Assembly: GCA_001543015.1 (NCBI GenBank)
Contig: LFLC01000025.1
Location: 154,567-218,566 of the forward strand
DNA: 64,000 bases
Origin: Nitrosopumilus sp. LS_AOA
GTDB lineage: Archaea; Thermoproteota; Nitrososphaeria; Nitrososphaerales; Nitrosopumilaceae
Reading direction: 5' to 3'
The translations under genes and the position numbers were made by a program. Under the pieces are notes generated by a model, which worked only from the letters and a program-made list of their open reading frames with translations, searched no databases and was not told the DNA's origin. Within the stretch, counting starts at the first letter, position 1. Each line of letters opens with the position of its first letter. This document shows positions 32,402 to 40,343 of this stretch, piece after piece.

Positions 32402-32611
32402 TTATCTAATTCGACTTAATGATAATTTATTTTTTAATTTTCTAGCTCTTGGTTTTGTTCTCAATAAACGTCCACAACAAGGACACCACAATCCTTCCCA
32501 TTCAATGAAAATCTCACAAGTAGGACATCGTTTTTGACCCTGTTGATATCTACCATATTCAACACTATTGTTAGTAGCCTTGAATGTTTTACAAGATCCA
32601 TTACAATGCAT
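32402..32611 (-). CDS. Small zinc-ribbon protein
   Basis: A 69-residue protein with three cysteine groups: CNGSC (residues 3-7), CPTC (about 29-32) and CPCCG (about 43-47). The C-terminus is strongly basic (RTKPRARKLKNKL). The CPTC and CPCCG pairs make a likely zinc ribbon and the basic tail suggests nucleic-acid contact. I have seen near relatives as unnamed small proteins in Nitrosopumilus-type genomes. An overlapping frame on the same strand (32461-32676) lacks such structure and is rejected. Confidence 0.65.
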   Translation of the reverse strand: MHCNGSCKTFKATNNSVEYGRYQQGQKRCPTCEIFIEWEGLWCPCCGRLLRTKPRARKLKNKLSLSRIR

Positions 32612-32829
32612 GATATTCTACTAATTAGATGACATAGTAAATGAAGTTGTAAATCTTTAATTTTGATTTGATTCAATTTGTATAAAATTCTATTAAATTA
32701 GGAACAAAAGTTGAATCTAGAGGAAATTTCAGCCATTTATGAGGAAAAATATAGGCTGAAAAATAATTTTGAATCATTTTATTGATTTTAATTTAAAATA
32801 ATTTAACGTAAGATTGTTGATAAAAAAGA

Positions 32830-33516
32830 ATGCAAAATGATAGATTATCTGAATGGTTTGTTCCAAAATTTGGCTCTAGAAATTTTAGATTATCAATAGG
32901 AATTTTGTTTTTACCATATACTGGAATGGTGGTATCATTTACAATTTGGGGCGCTCTTTCAGTAGAATTTAGTTTTGATAGACTGATATCCATTTGTTTA
33001 CTCTATTTTTTTGCAATAGGAGTATCTGCACATTGTCTTGATGCATTAGGAAGTAAGAAAAAACCTTGGGGAGATATTTCACACACAAAGCTGTGGATTG
33101 CATCAATAATTTCATTAATTATAGCTTTTTCTGTTGGATTATATTTTGCATTTTTAGATTCTTGGTTATTATTTCCAATAGGAATCTTGGAAGGGTTTTT
33201 TCTTTTTGCATACAATCTTGAATTGTTTCGAGGTAAATTTCACAACAACTTAACATTTGTTATATCTTGGGGGGTTTTACCTGTTTTTGCGGGAGCAGTA
33301 ATTCAATACAATTCTATCACAATGGAGACAATATTTTTTTCTGCAATTGCAGGACTTGTAAGTTATATTTTAATTTCTACTTCTAGAAAGTATAAAGAAC
33401 TAAAACAACAAAATGTACATCATGAAATATATCATAAAAAAGAAATGATTCTAAAAATTGTAAGTTTTACTATAATATTTGGCACAATTGTCATGTTTAC
33501 TTTAAGGTACCTTTAA
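32830..33516 (+). CDS. UbiA-like integral membrane protein (possible prenyltransferase)
   Basis: A 228-residue protein with about seven hydrophobic helices. The layout resembles UbiA prenyltransferases: a polar loop AHCLDALGSKKKPWGDI after the second helix pair (in the place of the first Asp-rich motif) and AYNLELFRGKFHNN before a WGVLPVFAG helix (in the place of the second). The Asp-rich motifs are degenerate (one Asp instead of NDxxDxxxD), and the chain is shorter than the usual 280-300 residues. Followed after 23 nt by a chorismate-lyase-like gene, and then a UbiE-like methyltransferase. The assignment rests on layout and context, so it is tentative. Confidence 0.45.
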   Translation: MQNDRLSEWFVPKFGSRNFRLSIGILFLPYTGMVVSFTIWGALSVEFSFDRLISICLLYFFAIGVSAHCLDALGSKKKPWGDISHTKLWIASIISLIIAFSVGLYFAFLDSWLLFPIGILEGFFLFAYNLELFRGKFHNNLTFVISWGVLPVFAGAVIQYNSITMETIFFSAIAGLVSYILISTSRKYKELKQQNVHHEIYHKKEMILKIVSFTIIFGTIVMFTLRYL

Positions 33517-33539
33517 TTCTATAAAATCGAACAATTTGT

Positions 33540-33977
33540 ATGAATGCGTTTTCTGAAGATTTACTAAATAAAATATTAGATGCTCCTGTAGGTAAAGTGA
33601 TTACAGTTCTTAGTGAAATTCTTGATTGTGATATAAAATTAGAAGTAATTGAGCAAAACACTGTTTCTCCAAACCAATTTGTGAGAAAAGTCTCAATTAC
33701 CGCACAAGAATTACCAGTGATAAAAGCAGATGTGAAATTTGATTCTACTGTTTTACCTAAATTGATCATGACTGAACTTTTAAAGAAAAAGCAAGGTGTT
33801 GGTGAGATTCTTAATGCAAATAATATCAATGCTACTAGAAATGTATTATCCTTAAATCGTATTCCTGATGAAAACAGAGCTTCAAGAGAATACGAAATTA
33901 TTCACGATGGAATTATTTGGTTTACAATATTTGAAGAGATAAGACTAGATAATCTTGGTTCCTACAATAATAGTTGA
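33540..33977 (+). CDS. Chorismate-lyase-like (DUF98/UbiC fold) protein
   Basis: A 145-residue soluble protein. The order of motifs matches the chorismate pyruvate-lyase/DUF98 fold: QFVRKVSI with Arg49 (the substrate-binding Arg position), a helix IMTELLKKKQGVGEIL with conserved Gly, ATRNVLSLNRI, REYEIIHDG and WFTIFEEI with Glu132-Glu133 near the catalytic Glu position. Chorismate lyases release pyruvate and 4-hydroxybenzoate, the ring precursor in quinone synthesis. It lies 23 nt after the UbiA-like gene and its end overlaps, tail to tail, the methyltransferase by 33 nt. Family call is probable; activity unproved. Confidence 0.55.
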   Translation: MNAFSEDLLNKILDAPVGKVITVLSEILDCDIKLEVIEQNTVSPNQFVRKVSITAQELPVIKADVKFDSTVLPKLIMTELLKKKQGVGEILNANNINATRNVLSLNRIPDENRASREYEIIHDGIIWFTIFEEIRLDNLGSYNNS

Positions 33978-34628
33978 AGAACCACATGTTAAATTTTGCT
34001 TGTGTATTTTTAGTCCACAATCATTCATAGCTTTTTCGTATTCTCTTACCCAATTTGTATTTCGTATTAAATTAGGCAAATCAATAAAGACCTGTTTCCA
34101 TTCAGGGATAAAAAATCCTGCTAAATTAAGTAATTTAAAATAAAAATTCCATAATTTTTGGAATAATTTATTTTGTGGATATGTAAAATCATGTAAAACT
34201 ATTTTTCCACCTGAATTAAGATGGTCAACACAGTTTTTTATTAGAATAGTGGCTGTACAATATTTTGGTAAATACGATGCAGTAATACAATCAAATTTTT
34301 TGCCAAGATTTAATTTTTCAGCATCCTGAATTATAAAAGAAATATTTTGATATTGTATTAATTTATTTTTTGCTTTTTCAAGATAGTTTTTTGTAATATC
34401 TACACCAACAATTTCAGCACGAGGTAATTTTTCTGCAATTTGTTTTGTAAGTATACCAGTACCACAAGCAAGATCCAAAACAGTTTTTTCATTAGAAAGT
34501 TGTTCTAACATTTTATGTTTCCAAAAACTATCTCTTCCAAAAGTTGTATAATTCACTATTTTATCATATGAATTAGAGGTATCATTAAAAAATTGAGGAA
34601 CGAGATCTTTGGGGTTTTCTTTGGACAC
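33945..34628 (-). CDS. UbiE/MenG-like class I methyltransferase
   Basis: A 227-residue SAM-dependent methyltransferase. The pattern YDKIVNYTTFGRDSFWK near the N-terminus, the SAM loop VLDLACGTGILT, VGVDITKNYLEKA, and later GKIVLHDFTYP match the UbiE/COQ5/MenG family that methylates quinone rings. GTG start. The gene converges with the chorismate-lyase-like gene, overlapping it by 33 nt. Context with UbiA-like and UbiC-like neighbours supports quinone methylation, but generic small-molecule methyltransferases share most of these motifs. Confidence 0.75.
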   Translation of the reverse strand: MSKENPKDLVPQFFNDTSNSYDKIVNYTTFGRDSFWKHKMLEQLSNEKTVLDLACGTGILTKQIAEKLPRAEIVGVDITKNYLEKAKNKLIQYQNISFIIQDAEKLNLGKKFDCITASYLPKYCTATILIKNCVDHLNSGGKIVLHDFTYPQNKLFQKLWNFYFKLLNLAGFFIPEWKQVFIDLPNLIRNTNWVREYEKAMNDCGLKIHKQNLTCGSSTIIVGTKII

Positions 34629-34887
34629 AAAATTAATTGAATTTTTTATTTAAAGTAGTTTATGAGTGAATTACAGTATCAAAAATCACATATTCATTGA
34701 ATAAGATATATTTTTTTTAAAATGGAGATTAAAGTGGATTCAGACACCTTGTTGGGATAATTATGGACGTAGATAGGCGTAATTTTAAATTACAAAAAAT
34801 AAAGATTAGACAGATAATATGTTCTAGTTTTTTAATTTAATTCTAAAATTAATCTAATCTAGCACAACTATGTTTTAAAATTATTAT
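34629..34887. other. AT-rich intergenic DNA, nothing clear
   Basis: Part of a 544-nt gap between the methyltransferase and the universal stress protein. I see no hairpin of note, no tRNA and no frame longer than 12 codons with usable start (a tiny MEIKVDSDTLLG frame near 34722 is not credible alone). The rest of the gap holds the candidate small gene at 34888-35016 and a promoter at 35132. Confidence 0.6.
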
Positions 34888-35016
34888 TCAATTTTTTGCT
34901 ATGGATTTTTTTAATTCTTCTAATGATTCTAGATATTCTTTTTTTATTAGATTTTCAGGCTTTTTTTTATTGTTCTTATTTTTTTGGGATTTAACCTTAC
35001 TTTTTGTTTTTACCAT
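34888..35016 (-). CDS. 42-residue lysine-rich small protein (candidate)
   Basis: A leftward frame of 43 codons (ATG at 35014-35016, TGA at 34888-34890). The first half is extremely basic (MVKTKSKVKSQKNKNNKKK), the second a short amphipathic helix EYLESLEELKKSIAKN. Such basic-tail-plus-helix proteins occur in archaea as nucleic-acid-associated factors. No ortholog comes to mind, and low-complexity A/T-rich DNA can make such frames by chance. Confidence 0.4.
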   Translation of the reverse strand: MVKTKSKVKSQKNKNNKKKPENLIKKEYLESLEELKKSIAKN

Positions 35017-35131
35017 AAGTATAGTAGAACATTCTCAAATAAAAGAATGATATTATGATTTTGTAGATCTAAAAAATTTTCAATAAACTAAAGATTATTG
35101 ATTTTTGTTTATTCTTGGAATTCAAATAAAT

Positions 35132-35139
35132 TTTATAAA
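35132..35139 (+). promoter_or_regulatory. TATA box of the universal stress protein gene
   Basis: TTTATAAA at 35132-35139 is a strong archaeal TATA match about 35-40 nt before the ATG at 35173. That placement predicts a transcript start near 35160 and a leader of about a dozen bases. Confidence 0.5.
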
Positions 35140-35172
35140 GCATATAACGTTCTTTCAAAGTAATAATAAGAA

Positions 35173-35607
35173 ATGTTCAAAAAAATTGCCGTTGCCATAA
35201 TTACGCCCACTCACACGAAAAAGTCTTTTGATATGGGACTAATATTAGCAAAAAAACTCGATTCCGATTTATCTGTAATTGAATGTGTTTATAAAAATCC
35301 CCCAAAATTTTGTTTTTTTGAAACTAAATCAGATAAAAAAAATGTAGAAAAACAAATTGCAAAGATCAAAAATGAATTGAAAAAATGGAAGGAGTTAGCA
35401 TTAAAAGAAGGTGTAAAAATCAATACAAAATTTGCTTTGACGGATTTAATTGCTCATTGGGTTATTGATTATGTGAAAGAACACAAAATTGACTTGTTGA
35501 TTGTAGATTATCCTAAACTTTCAATGGTTGAGGCTAATCATCATGATGATATTATTAACCAAATTCACCATAAAGCACACTGTCATGTTCTCACTATGAA
35601 GAGCTAA
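35173..35607 (+). CDS. Universal stress protein (UspA family)
   Basis: A 144-residue USP-fold protein. It begins FKKIAVAIITPTHTKKSFDMG, the first beta strand and helix of the family, and has a second half with DLIAHWVIDYVKEHKIDLLIVDYPK. The ATP-binding motif typical of one USP subgroup (G-x2-G-x9-G-S/T) is not evident at the end (HKAHCHVLTMKS), so this is likely the non-ATP-binding type. Own promoter at 35132. Stress role inferred from family only. Confidence 0.85.
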   Translation: MFKKIAVAIITPTHTKKSFDMGLILAKKLDSDLSVIECVYKNPPKFCFFETKSDKKNVEKQIAKIKNELKKWKELALKEGVKINTKFALTDLIAHWVIDYVKEHKIDLLIVDYPKLSMVEANHHDDIINQIHHKAHCHVLTMKS

Positions 35608-35739
35608 TCTATAAAATCCCAAAAAATAATTTCAAGTTGAATCTTCAAAGACTGAAATCTTTCTTGGAATTGATGTTAGGTGCAAAAAGAAAATTTTATT
35701 CCAAAGTCATTTTTTAAATTCTTCTCTCTTCATTTCTGT

Positions 35740-35970
35740 TCATACAGAATTCAATCTGGATTTCAAAACAGGTTTCATCATAACTTCAATTCTATCAAAT
35801 GAGTTTCTCCATGATTGAATCTGTTCTAACATTGTTTCAATATCTATAGATTCTAAGCCTAATTCAGGATCTATTTTACTTTTCAATTTTGCTGATTCTC
35901 CAACTATGTACTCACCAGTTTTAAGATAAATTTCAACTGCATCTTTGATTTCATTTACATGTTCATTCAT
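35740..35970 (-). CDS. Small helical hypothetical protein
   Basis: About 76 residues, all predicted helix: NEIKDAVEIYLKTGEYIVGESAKL and MLEQIQSWRNSFDRIEVMM. ATG at 35970 is preferred over a GTG at 35982. It is acidic and amphipathic, with the look of a small protein-protein interaction module such as a helical hairpin. I do not recognise the family. It stands alone between the stress protein gene and tRNA-Val. Confidence 0.55.
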   Translation of the reverse strand: MNEHVNEIKDAVEIYLKTGEYIVGESAKLKSKIDPELGLESIDIETMLEQIQSWRNSFDRIEVMMKPVLKSRLNSV

Positions 35971-36116
35971 AATCCAATGCACGCTATCATGGACTATTAA
36001 TTTTATGAATAGTATTGAAGAAATGTTATTTTAACAACAAATATCAAAATTTTATCTCCATAGTAATTTCCACGTTCTACGCACAATTGCATCCTTTTTA
36101 GTCCTAAGAAAGGGAA

Positions 36117-36191
36117 TGGGCCCACGGGGATTTGAACCCCGGATTTTCGCCGTGTAAGGGCGACGTCATAACCGACCTGGACCATGAGCCC
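36117..36191 (-). tRNA. tRNA-Val (anticodon TAC)
   Basis: Leftward tRNA. Acceptor GGGCTCA pairs with TGGGCCC, discriminator A at 36117. The anticodon stem TCGCC/GGCGA encloses CTTACAC, giving TAC. The T-arm is CGGGG-TTCAAAT-CCCCG. No intron and no encoded CCA. Length 75 nt. Confidence 0.96.
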
Positions 36192-36270
36192 AAAAGTCTA
36201 CCTTGCTAAAATCCATTTAAACTTTAAGACAAACAAGAATCTAGAAATTTGATTAAATGTTAAGAAATTC

Positions 36271-37290
36271 ATGGATGTTATTGATTTTTTTTCAAGTCCA
36301 ATTGGATTAGGTCATGTTACTCGAGATATTGCAATTGTAAATAATTTTCAAAATATTACAACAAATTTTGTTTCAGGAAGTGGAGCTGCAAAAATTTTAG
36401 AAAATTTAAAATTTAATGTTCAAAATAGGTACAATCCCCCTTCATTTATCATAAAAAATGGTTCACTGCAAAATCCAGCTAAATGGTTATGGAATTATTT
36501 TCAATATTATAAAGATTGTAAAAATATTTCAAAAGAAATTATTCAAAAGGATAATCCAAATTTAGTGGTGAGTGATGAAGATTTTGCAGCATTATCAATT
36601 GCGCAAGGGAAAAAAATTCCAACAGTGTTAATTACAGATGTTTTAGAAACTAAATTCACAAAGGGAATAGTATCATTAATTGAAAAAAAGATGAATAAAT
36701 CAATGAAAAAAATGATTGATAAATGTGATGTTGTAATAATTCCTGAAAATGGCAATAATCAAGATAACATAAAATATGTTGGACCAATAGTTAGACAAAC
36801 TAACTTTTCAAGAGATGAATTAAGACAAAAATTTTCATTTAAGGGTAAAACAATAGTCATATCTATTGGTGGAACAAATGCGGGCCAATTCCTTATTGAA
36901 AAAGCTATAAAATCTATTTCAAAAAGTAATCAGGATTTTGAAATAGTTTTAGTTTCAGGTCCTGCAGTCAATAAAAAATATGAAAATGTAAAAAATTTAG
37001 GATTTGTTGATAATTTACATGAAATAATTTTTGCATCAGATTTGATTATTTCTCTTGCTGGAAAATCAACAATTGATGAGGCCAAAGCTTATGGAACGCC
37101 GGCTATTTTTATACCAATAAAAGATCATTTTGAGCAGGAAGACAATGCAAAAGAAGAAGGATTTGTTTTTGAGGATATTGAAAGATTAGATGAATTAATT
37201 TTAGAAAAAATTGAACAAAAAAGAAACCAAATAATCTGTAACGGTTCAATTGAGGCATCAAAAATTATTAAAAATTTGATTAAAAACTAA
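36271..37290 (+). CDS. MurG-like (GT28-type) glycosyltransferase
   Basis: A 339-residue GT-B fold glycosyltransferase. The N-terminal glycine loop SSPIGLGHVTRD resembles the acceptor-side loop of the MurG/GT28 group. The C-terminal donor domain shows VISIGGTNAGQFLIEKAI and SLAGKSTIDEAKAYGTPAIFIP, the nucleotide-sugar loop of the family. Probably uses a UDP-sugar, but neither donor nor acceptor can be told. It is followed, 42 nt later, by aspartate kinase. An archaeal role in lipid or protein glycosylation is likely. Confidence 0.8.
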   Translation: MDVIDFFSSPIGLGHVTRDIAIVNNFQNITTNFVSGSGAAKILENLKFNVQNRYNPPSFIIKNGSLQNPAKWLWNYFQYYKDCKNISKEIIQKDNPNLVVSDEDFAALSIAQGKKIPTVLITDVLETKFTKGIVSLIEKKMNKSMKKMIDKCDVVIIPENGNNQDNIKYVGPIVRQTNFSRDELRQKFSFKGKTIVISIGGTNAGQFLIEKAIKSISKSNQDFEIVLVSGPAVNKKYENVKNLGFVDNLHEIIFASDLIISLAGKSTIDEAKAYGTPAIFIPIKDHFEQEDNAKEEGFVFEDIERLDELILEKIEQKRNQIICNGSIEASKIIKNLIKN

Positions 37291-37332
37291 TCAAATGCTT
37301 AATAGATGGTCATTTAGATCTGAAAAAGTACT

Positions 37333-38748
37333 ATGACTAATCTAATAGTTACCAAGTTTGGAGGAAGTGCATTAGGGGCAGATGGTATTGGTATTCCAGA
37401 AATTATTCAAAGAATTATTGATTTAAAAAAAGATTCCAAGATAATTGCTGTTTTTTCAGCTCCATTAACCATACATGATGGAAAAAAACGTTCTTTGACT
37501 GACGTTGTTTTAGAGCAAGGAAAAAATGCAGAAAATGGAATAAAACCATCATTAGATATTGTAAAATCATCTTATCAAAAAATTCTAGAAATGGTAAATT
37601 CTGAAAATCAAGAAGATTGTAAAAATGTCATTGATTCACATCTAATATTATCTCAAAATGCTCTCGATGAGGCATATGAGAGTAAAGAATTTGCAAATGA
37701 AGTACGCTCAAGAGCATTAGCATTTTCTGGAGAGATTTTGATTTCTCATGTAATGAATTACATTCTAAGGAGTAATAGTATCATAACTGATGCAGTAAAA
37801 TTTGAGGATTGGCCAATTATTACAGATAACAATATTGAATTTACCAATTTTCTTTCATCAGAATCAAGGGAGAAAATGCAGAAAATCGCAGAACTCGTAG
37901 ATAAAAATGAAGTAGTTACTATTGGAGGATTTATTGGAAAAACAGTAGACAATGTTACAACCACATTTGAACGTGGAGGTTCTGATAGAACTGCTGCCGA
38001 TCTTGGAATATTATTTCATAAAAAATATGAAACAAGTATAGATTTTGAGAAAGATAGTGCTGTTGTTTCAGCAGATCCAAAAATTGTGGATGAGGGATTA
38101 AGGGATGTGTATCAATTATCATACAATGAAGCAAGGTTAGCTGGAATGTTTGGAATGAAAATATTAGATCCTATTGCAATAAAAGAAATTGTAGAAAATG
38201 GGGTAGATATGCCAATTAAAATTACAAATATGAAAAATCCAGAAAAAACTACTACAATAAAGAGAATATTGGATAAGCAAACAGGACATCCAATTAAAAT
38301 AGTTACAGGAAAAGAAAATTGTGCAATTTTTAGAATTGAGACAGATTGTATTCAAAAATTATTAACATCATTAGAAAAAGACAAACGATATAGTGAATTT
38401 ATTATTTTATCACCATTTACCAAAGATGGAATAGAATTTTCAAGAATTTTATTTCTTGATGGTGATTATGTAAAGAGAAATGAAAAATATTTGTTAGGAT
38501 TTGATTCTCTTGCCACAATCACATACAATCGAGGGGTTATCACATTAATTGGTGATGAGATGTGGAGAGTTCAACAAGTTGCTTCAAAAACTAGTGCAAA
38601 AATTGGGGAATCAGGACTAAATATTCTAAACATGGATGCACAAGAAGAAACTTCACGAATAATTATTGTTGTAGAAGATTCAGGGAATAATATCAAGAAA
38701 GCAATTAATGCCATACACCTAGAAGTTTCAAAAATTAATTTTATTTAA
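37333..38748 (+). CDS. lysC: Aspartate kinase
   Basis: A 471-residue enzyme phosphorylating aspartate, the first step to lysine (or its homologues), methionine and threonine. The kinase domain starts with VTKFGGSALGADG and has TTFERGGSDRTAADLG for substrate and ATP binding and IVDEGLRDVYQLSYNEA. The C-terminal part carries two ACT domains (about 315-385 and 395-471), the second with TSAKIGESGLNILNMDAQ, for amino-acid feedback control. Full length. Confidence 0.93.
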   Translation: MTNLIVTKFGGSALGADGIGIPEIIQRIIDLKKDSKIIAVFSAPLTIHDGKKRSLTDVVLEQGKNAENGIKPSLDIVKSSYQKILEMVNSENQEDCKNVIDSHLILSQNALDEAYESKEFANEVRSRALAFSGEILISHVMNYILRSNSIITDAVKFEDWPIITDNNIEFTNFLSSESREKMQKIAELVDKNEVVTIGGFIGKTVDNVTTTFERGGSDRTAADLGILFHKKYETSIDFEKDSAVVSADPKIVDEGLRDVYQLSYNEARLAGMFGMKILDPIAIKEIVENGVDMPIKITNMKNPEKTTTIKRILDKQTGHPIKIVTGKENCAIFRIETDCIQKLLTSLEKDKRYSEFIILSPFTKDGIEFSRILFLDGDYVKRNEKYLLGFDSLATITYNRGVITLIGDEMWRVQQVASKTSAKIGESGLNILNMDAQEETSRIIIVVEDSGNNIKKAINAIHLEVSKINFI

Positions 38749-38754
38749 TGAAAA

Positions 38755-38848
38755 GTGTGGCGTTACGGGTTTTTACACCTGTACCGCCATCAAGGGTTTA
38801 TTCTTGGACCATTATCTAGATTTAGTCCGGCGTTACCCAAAACACGCG
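38755..38848 (+). ncRNA. Candidate structured RNA or complex terminator after lysC
   Basis: An 11-position hairpin with one mismatch pairs GGCGTTACGGG (38759-38769) with CCTGTACCGCC (38778-38788) around an 8-nt loop. A second hairpin TCAAG/CTTGG (38790-38807) follows, then a GGAC/GTCC possibility. The first eight bases of the main hairpin recur exactly at 38829-38836 (GGCGTTAC) so that two arms could compete for one partner. The GTGT at 38755 and ACAC at 38842 could close the whole. It lies between two convergent genes, so terminator and ncRNA are both possible. Confidence 0.35.
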
Positions 38849-38899
38849 ATAATAATAATTAGAATTTCTAGTATATAGAGATGATCCATATAGAATTGA

Positions 38900-39106
38900 T
38901 CAAACACGTTCAGCCATGTACCACAATAGGATTCCAACGCCTATCACAGCATACCATTTGAAGTTCCTTTTATCCATGAAGAGATTTGGTGAGGCTAATT
39001 CACCATCTTTGTATGTCATTAAACGTATTTTTCGCATTTGAAATGCCTGACCAACCAAACCTATTACAAGTAAAATAATTCCTGCAAAACCCAGTGTCCA
39101 CTCCAT
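38900..39106 (-). CDS. Small two-helix membrane protein
   Basis: A 68-residue protein with a hydrophobic N-terminal helix (WTLGFAGIILLVIGLVG), a basic loop (QMRKIRLMTYKDGELASPN), and a second helix near the C-terminus (WYAVIGVGILLWYMAE). The loop and helix arrangement suggests an N-out, C-out hairpin. I do not recognise a family. Leftward; its upstream region abuts the aminotransferase promoter. Function unknown. Confidence 0.6.
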   Translation of the reverse strand: MEWTLGFAGIILLVIGLVGQAFQMRKIRLMTYKDGELASPNLFMDKRNFKWYAVIGVGILLWYMAERV

Positions 39107-39204
39107 AAAAAAATCAACAATTTATCAGATATGTAGTTTTCAAACAATCTTAAAAAAATGATTAAAGATAATTCTTTAAATTAGTAGGGTTTTTTCCCAC
39201 ACCT

Positions 39205-40119
39205 ATGAAAGAAGTAGGCAAAATATGGATGAATGGGAAGTTAGTACCATTCAAAGATGCCAAAGTACATGTTCTAACTCATGCATTACATTATTCAACA
39301 TCAATTTTTGAGGGAATCAGATGTTACAATACACCAAATGGTTCTGCTGTATTTAGATTACCAGAACATGTAGATAGATTCTTCAAATCTGCAAAACTAT
39401 ATTCAATGAAAATGCAATTTTCAAAAAAAGAGATTTCAAATGCAATTTTAAAGACTGTCAAGACTAGTGGATTAAAAGAATCATACATTAGACCTCTAGC
39501 ATATTATGGCTATGGAGCAATGGGTCTTACTCCAACACAAAACAAAGTAGATGTTTCAATTGCATGTTGGGAATGGAAAATGGGAGAATCAAAAGCAGGA
39601 AAATTCTCTGGTGCAAAATGTAAGGTATCAAGTTGGATTAAAATTGATTCAAGATCTCAACCCATGCAGGCAAAAGCTGCATCAAATTATGCAAATGCAG
39701 CACTTGCAAGAATGGAAGCTTTGGATAATGGTTATGATGAAGCAATAATGTTAAATTCAAATGGAAAAATTGCAGAAGGAAGTGCAGAAAACATTTTCAT
39801 CATAAAAGATGATATAATTCAAACACCGCCACTTTCGGCAGGGGGATTAGAAGGGATAACAAGAGATGCAGTAATACAAATTATTGAAGAAAATGGGGGA
39901 TTTGTCATTGAAAGAGATCTTGAAAGAGATGATCTCTATTCATCTGATGAAATTTTTATGACAGGGACAGCTGCTGAAGTAAAATCAGTTATACAAGTTG
40001 ACAAAATAAAGATCGGTAATGGTAAAATGGGCACGATCACTAAAGCATTACAAAAATCATTTACAGATGTGGTGATGGGTAAAGATGAAAGGTTTTTGCC
40101 TTGGTTAACATTTATCTGA
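39205..40119 (+). CDS. ilvE: Branched-chain amino acid aminotransferase
   Basis: A 304-residue fold-type IV PLP enzyme that transaminates valine, leucine and isoleucine keto acids. It opens IWMNGKLVPFKDAKVHVLTHALHYSTSIFEGIRCY, the family hallmark in two pieces, and has the PLP-lysine in QAKAASNYANAAL. SAENIFIIKD and GLEGITRDAVIQI follow in the phosphate-binding region. Length normal, ATG start. D-amino-acid or aminodeoxychorismate activity of related enzymes is less likely from the N-terminal pattern. Confidence 0.92.
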   Translation: MKEVGKIWMNGKLVPFKDAKVHVLTHALHYSTSIFEGIRCYNTPNGSAVFRLPEHVDRFFKSAKLYSMKMQFSKKEISNAILKTVKTSGLKESYIRPLAYYGYGAMGLTPTQNKVDVSIACWEWKMGESKAGKFSGAKCKVSSWIKIDSRSQPMQAKAASNYANAALARMEALDNGYDEAIMLNSNGKIAEGSAENIFIIKDDIIQTPPLSAGGLEGITRDAVIQIIEENGGFVIERDLERDDLYSSDEIFMTGTAAEVKSVIQVDKIKIGNGKMGTITKALQKSFTDVVMGKDERFLPWLTFI

Positions 40120-40158
40120 TTTTTTAAAGTTTTTTACCCACAAAAAAGTTCAAAAATT

Positions 40159-40320
40159 ATGGATTCATGTGCGACTGGAGACACGCAGGAAATATGCTGG
40201 TTTTGTAGAAAAGGTCGCCATAATGACTGTATGAAAGAAATTCCAACTCAAGGAAAATCAGAGGGACCACATGATTGTACTTTTGATACAAAGCTCATTC
40301 CGTGTAAATGTCAACACTAA
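40159..40320 (+). CDS. 53-residue cysteine-rich protein
   Basis: A short frame (ATG 40159, TAA 40318-40320) in the gap after ilvE. Product has seven cysteines in the order CATG, CWFC, DCMK, HDC and CKC, near-regularly spaced over 53 residues, with the end CKCQH. Two zinc-binding sites are feasible. It lies 39 nt after ilvE and 23 nt before a methyltransferase on the same strand. The density and paired pattern of cysteines argues that the frame is real. Unknown function. Confidence 0.55.
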   Translation: MDSCATGDTQEICWFCRKGRHNDCMKEIPTQGKSEGPHDCTFDTKLIPCKCQH

Positions 40321-40343
40321 ACAATTAATATCAAATAGAGCTG

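Noticed and set aside
32461..32676. Second leftward frame overlapping the zinc-ribbon gene at 32402
   Set aside because: Competing frame has CPTC and CPCCG pairs and a basic tail, while this one has no such order.
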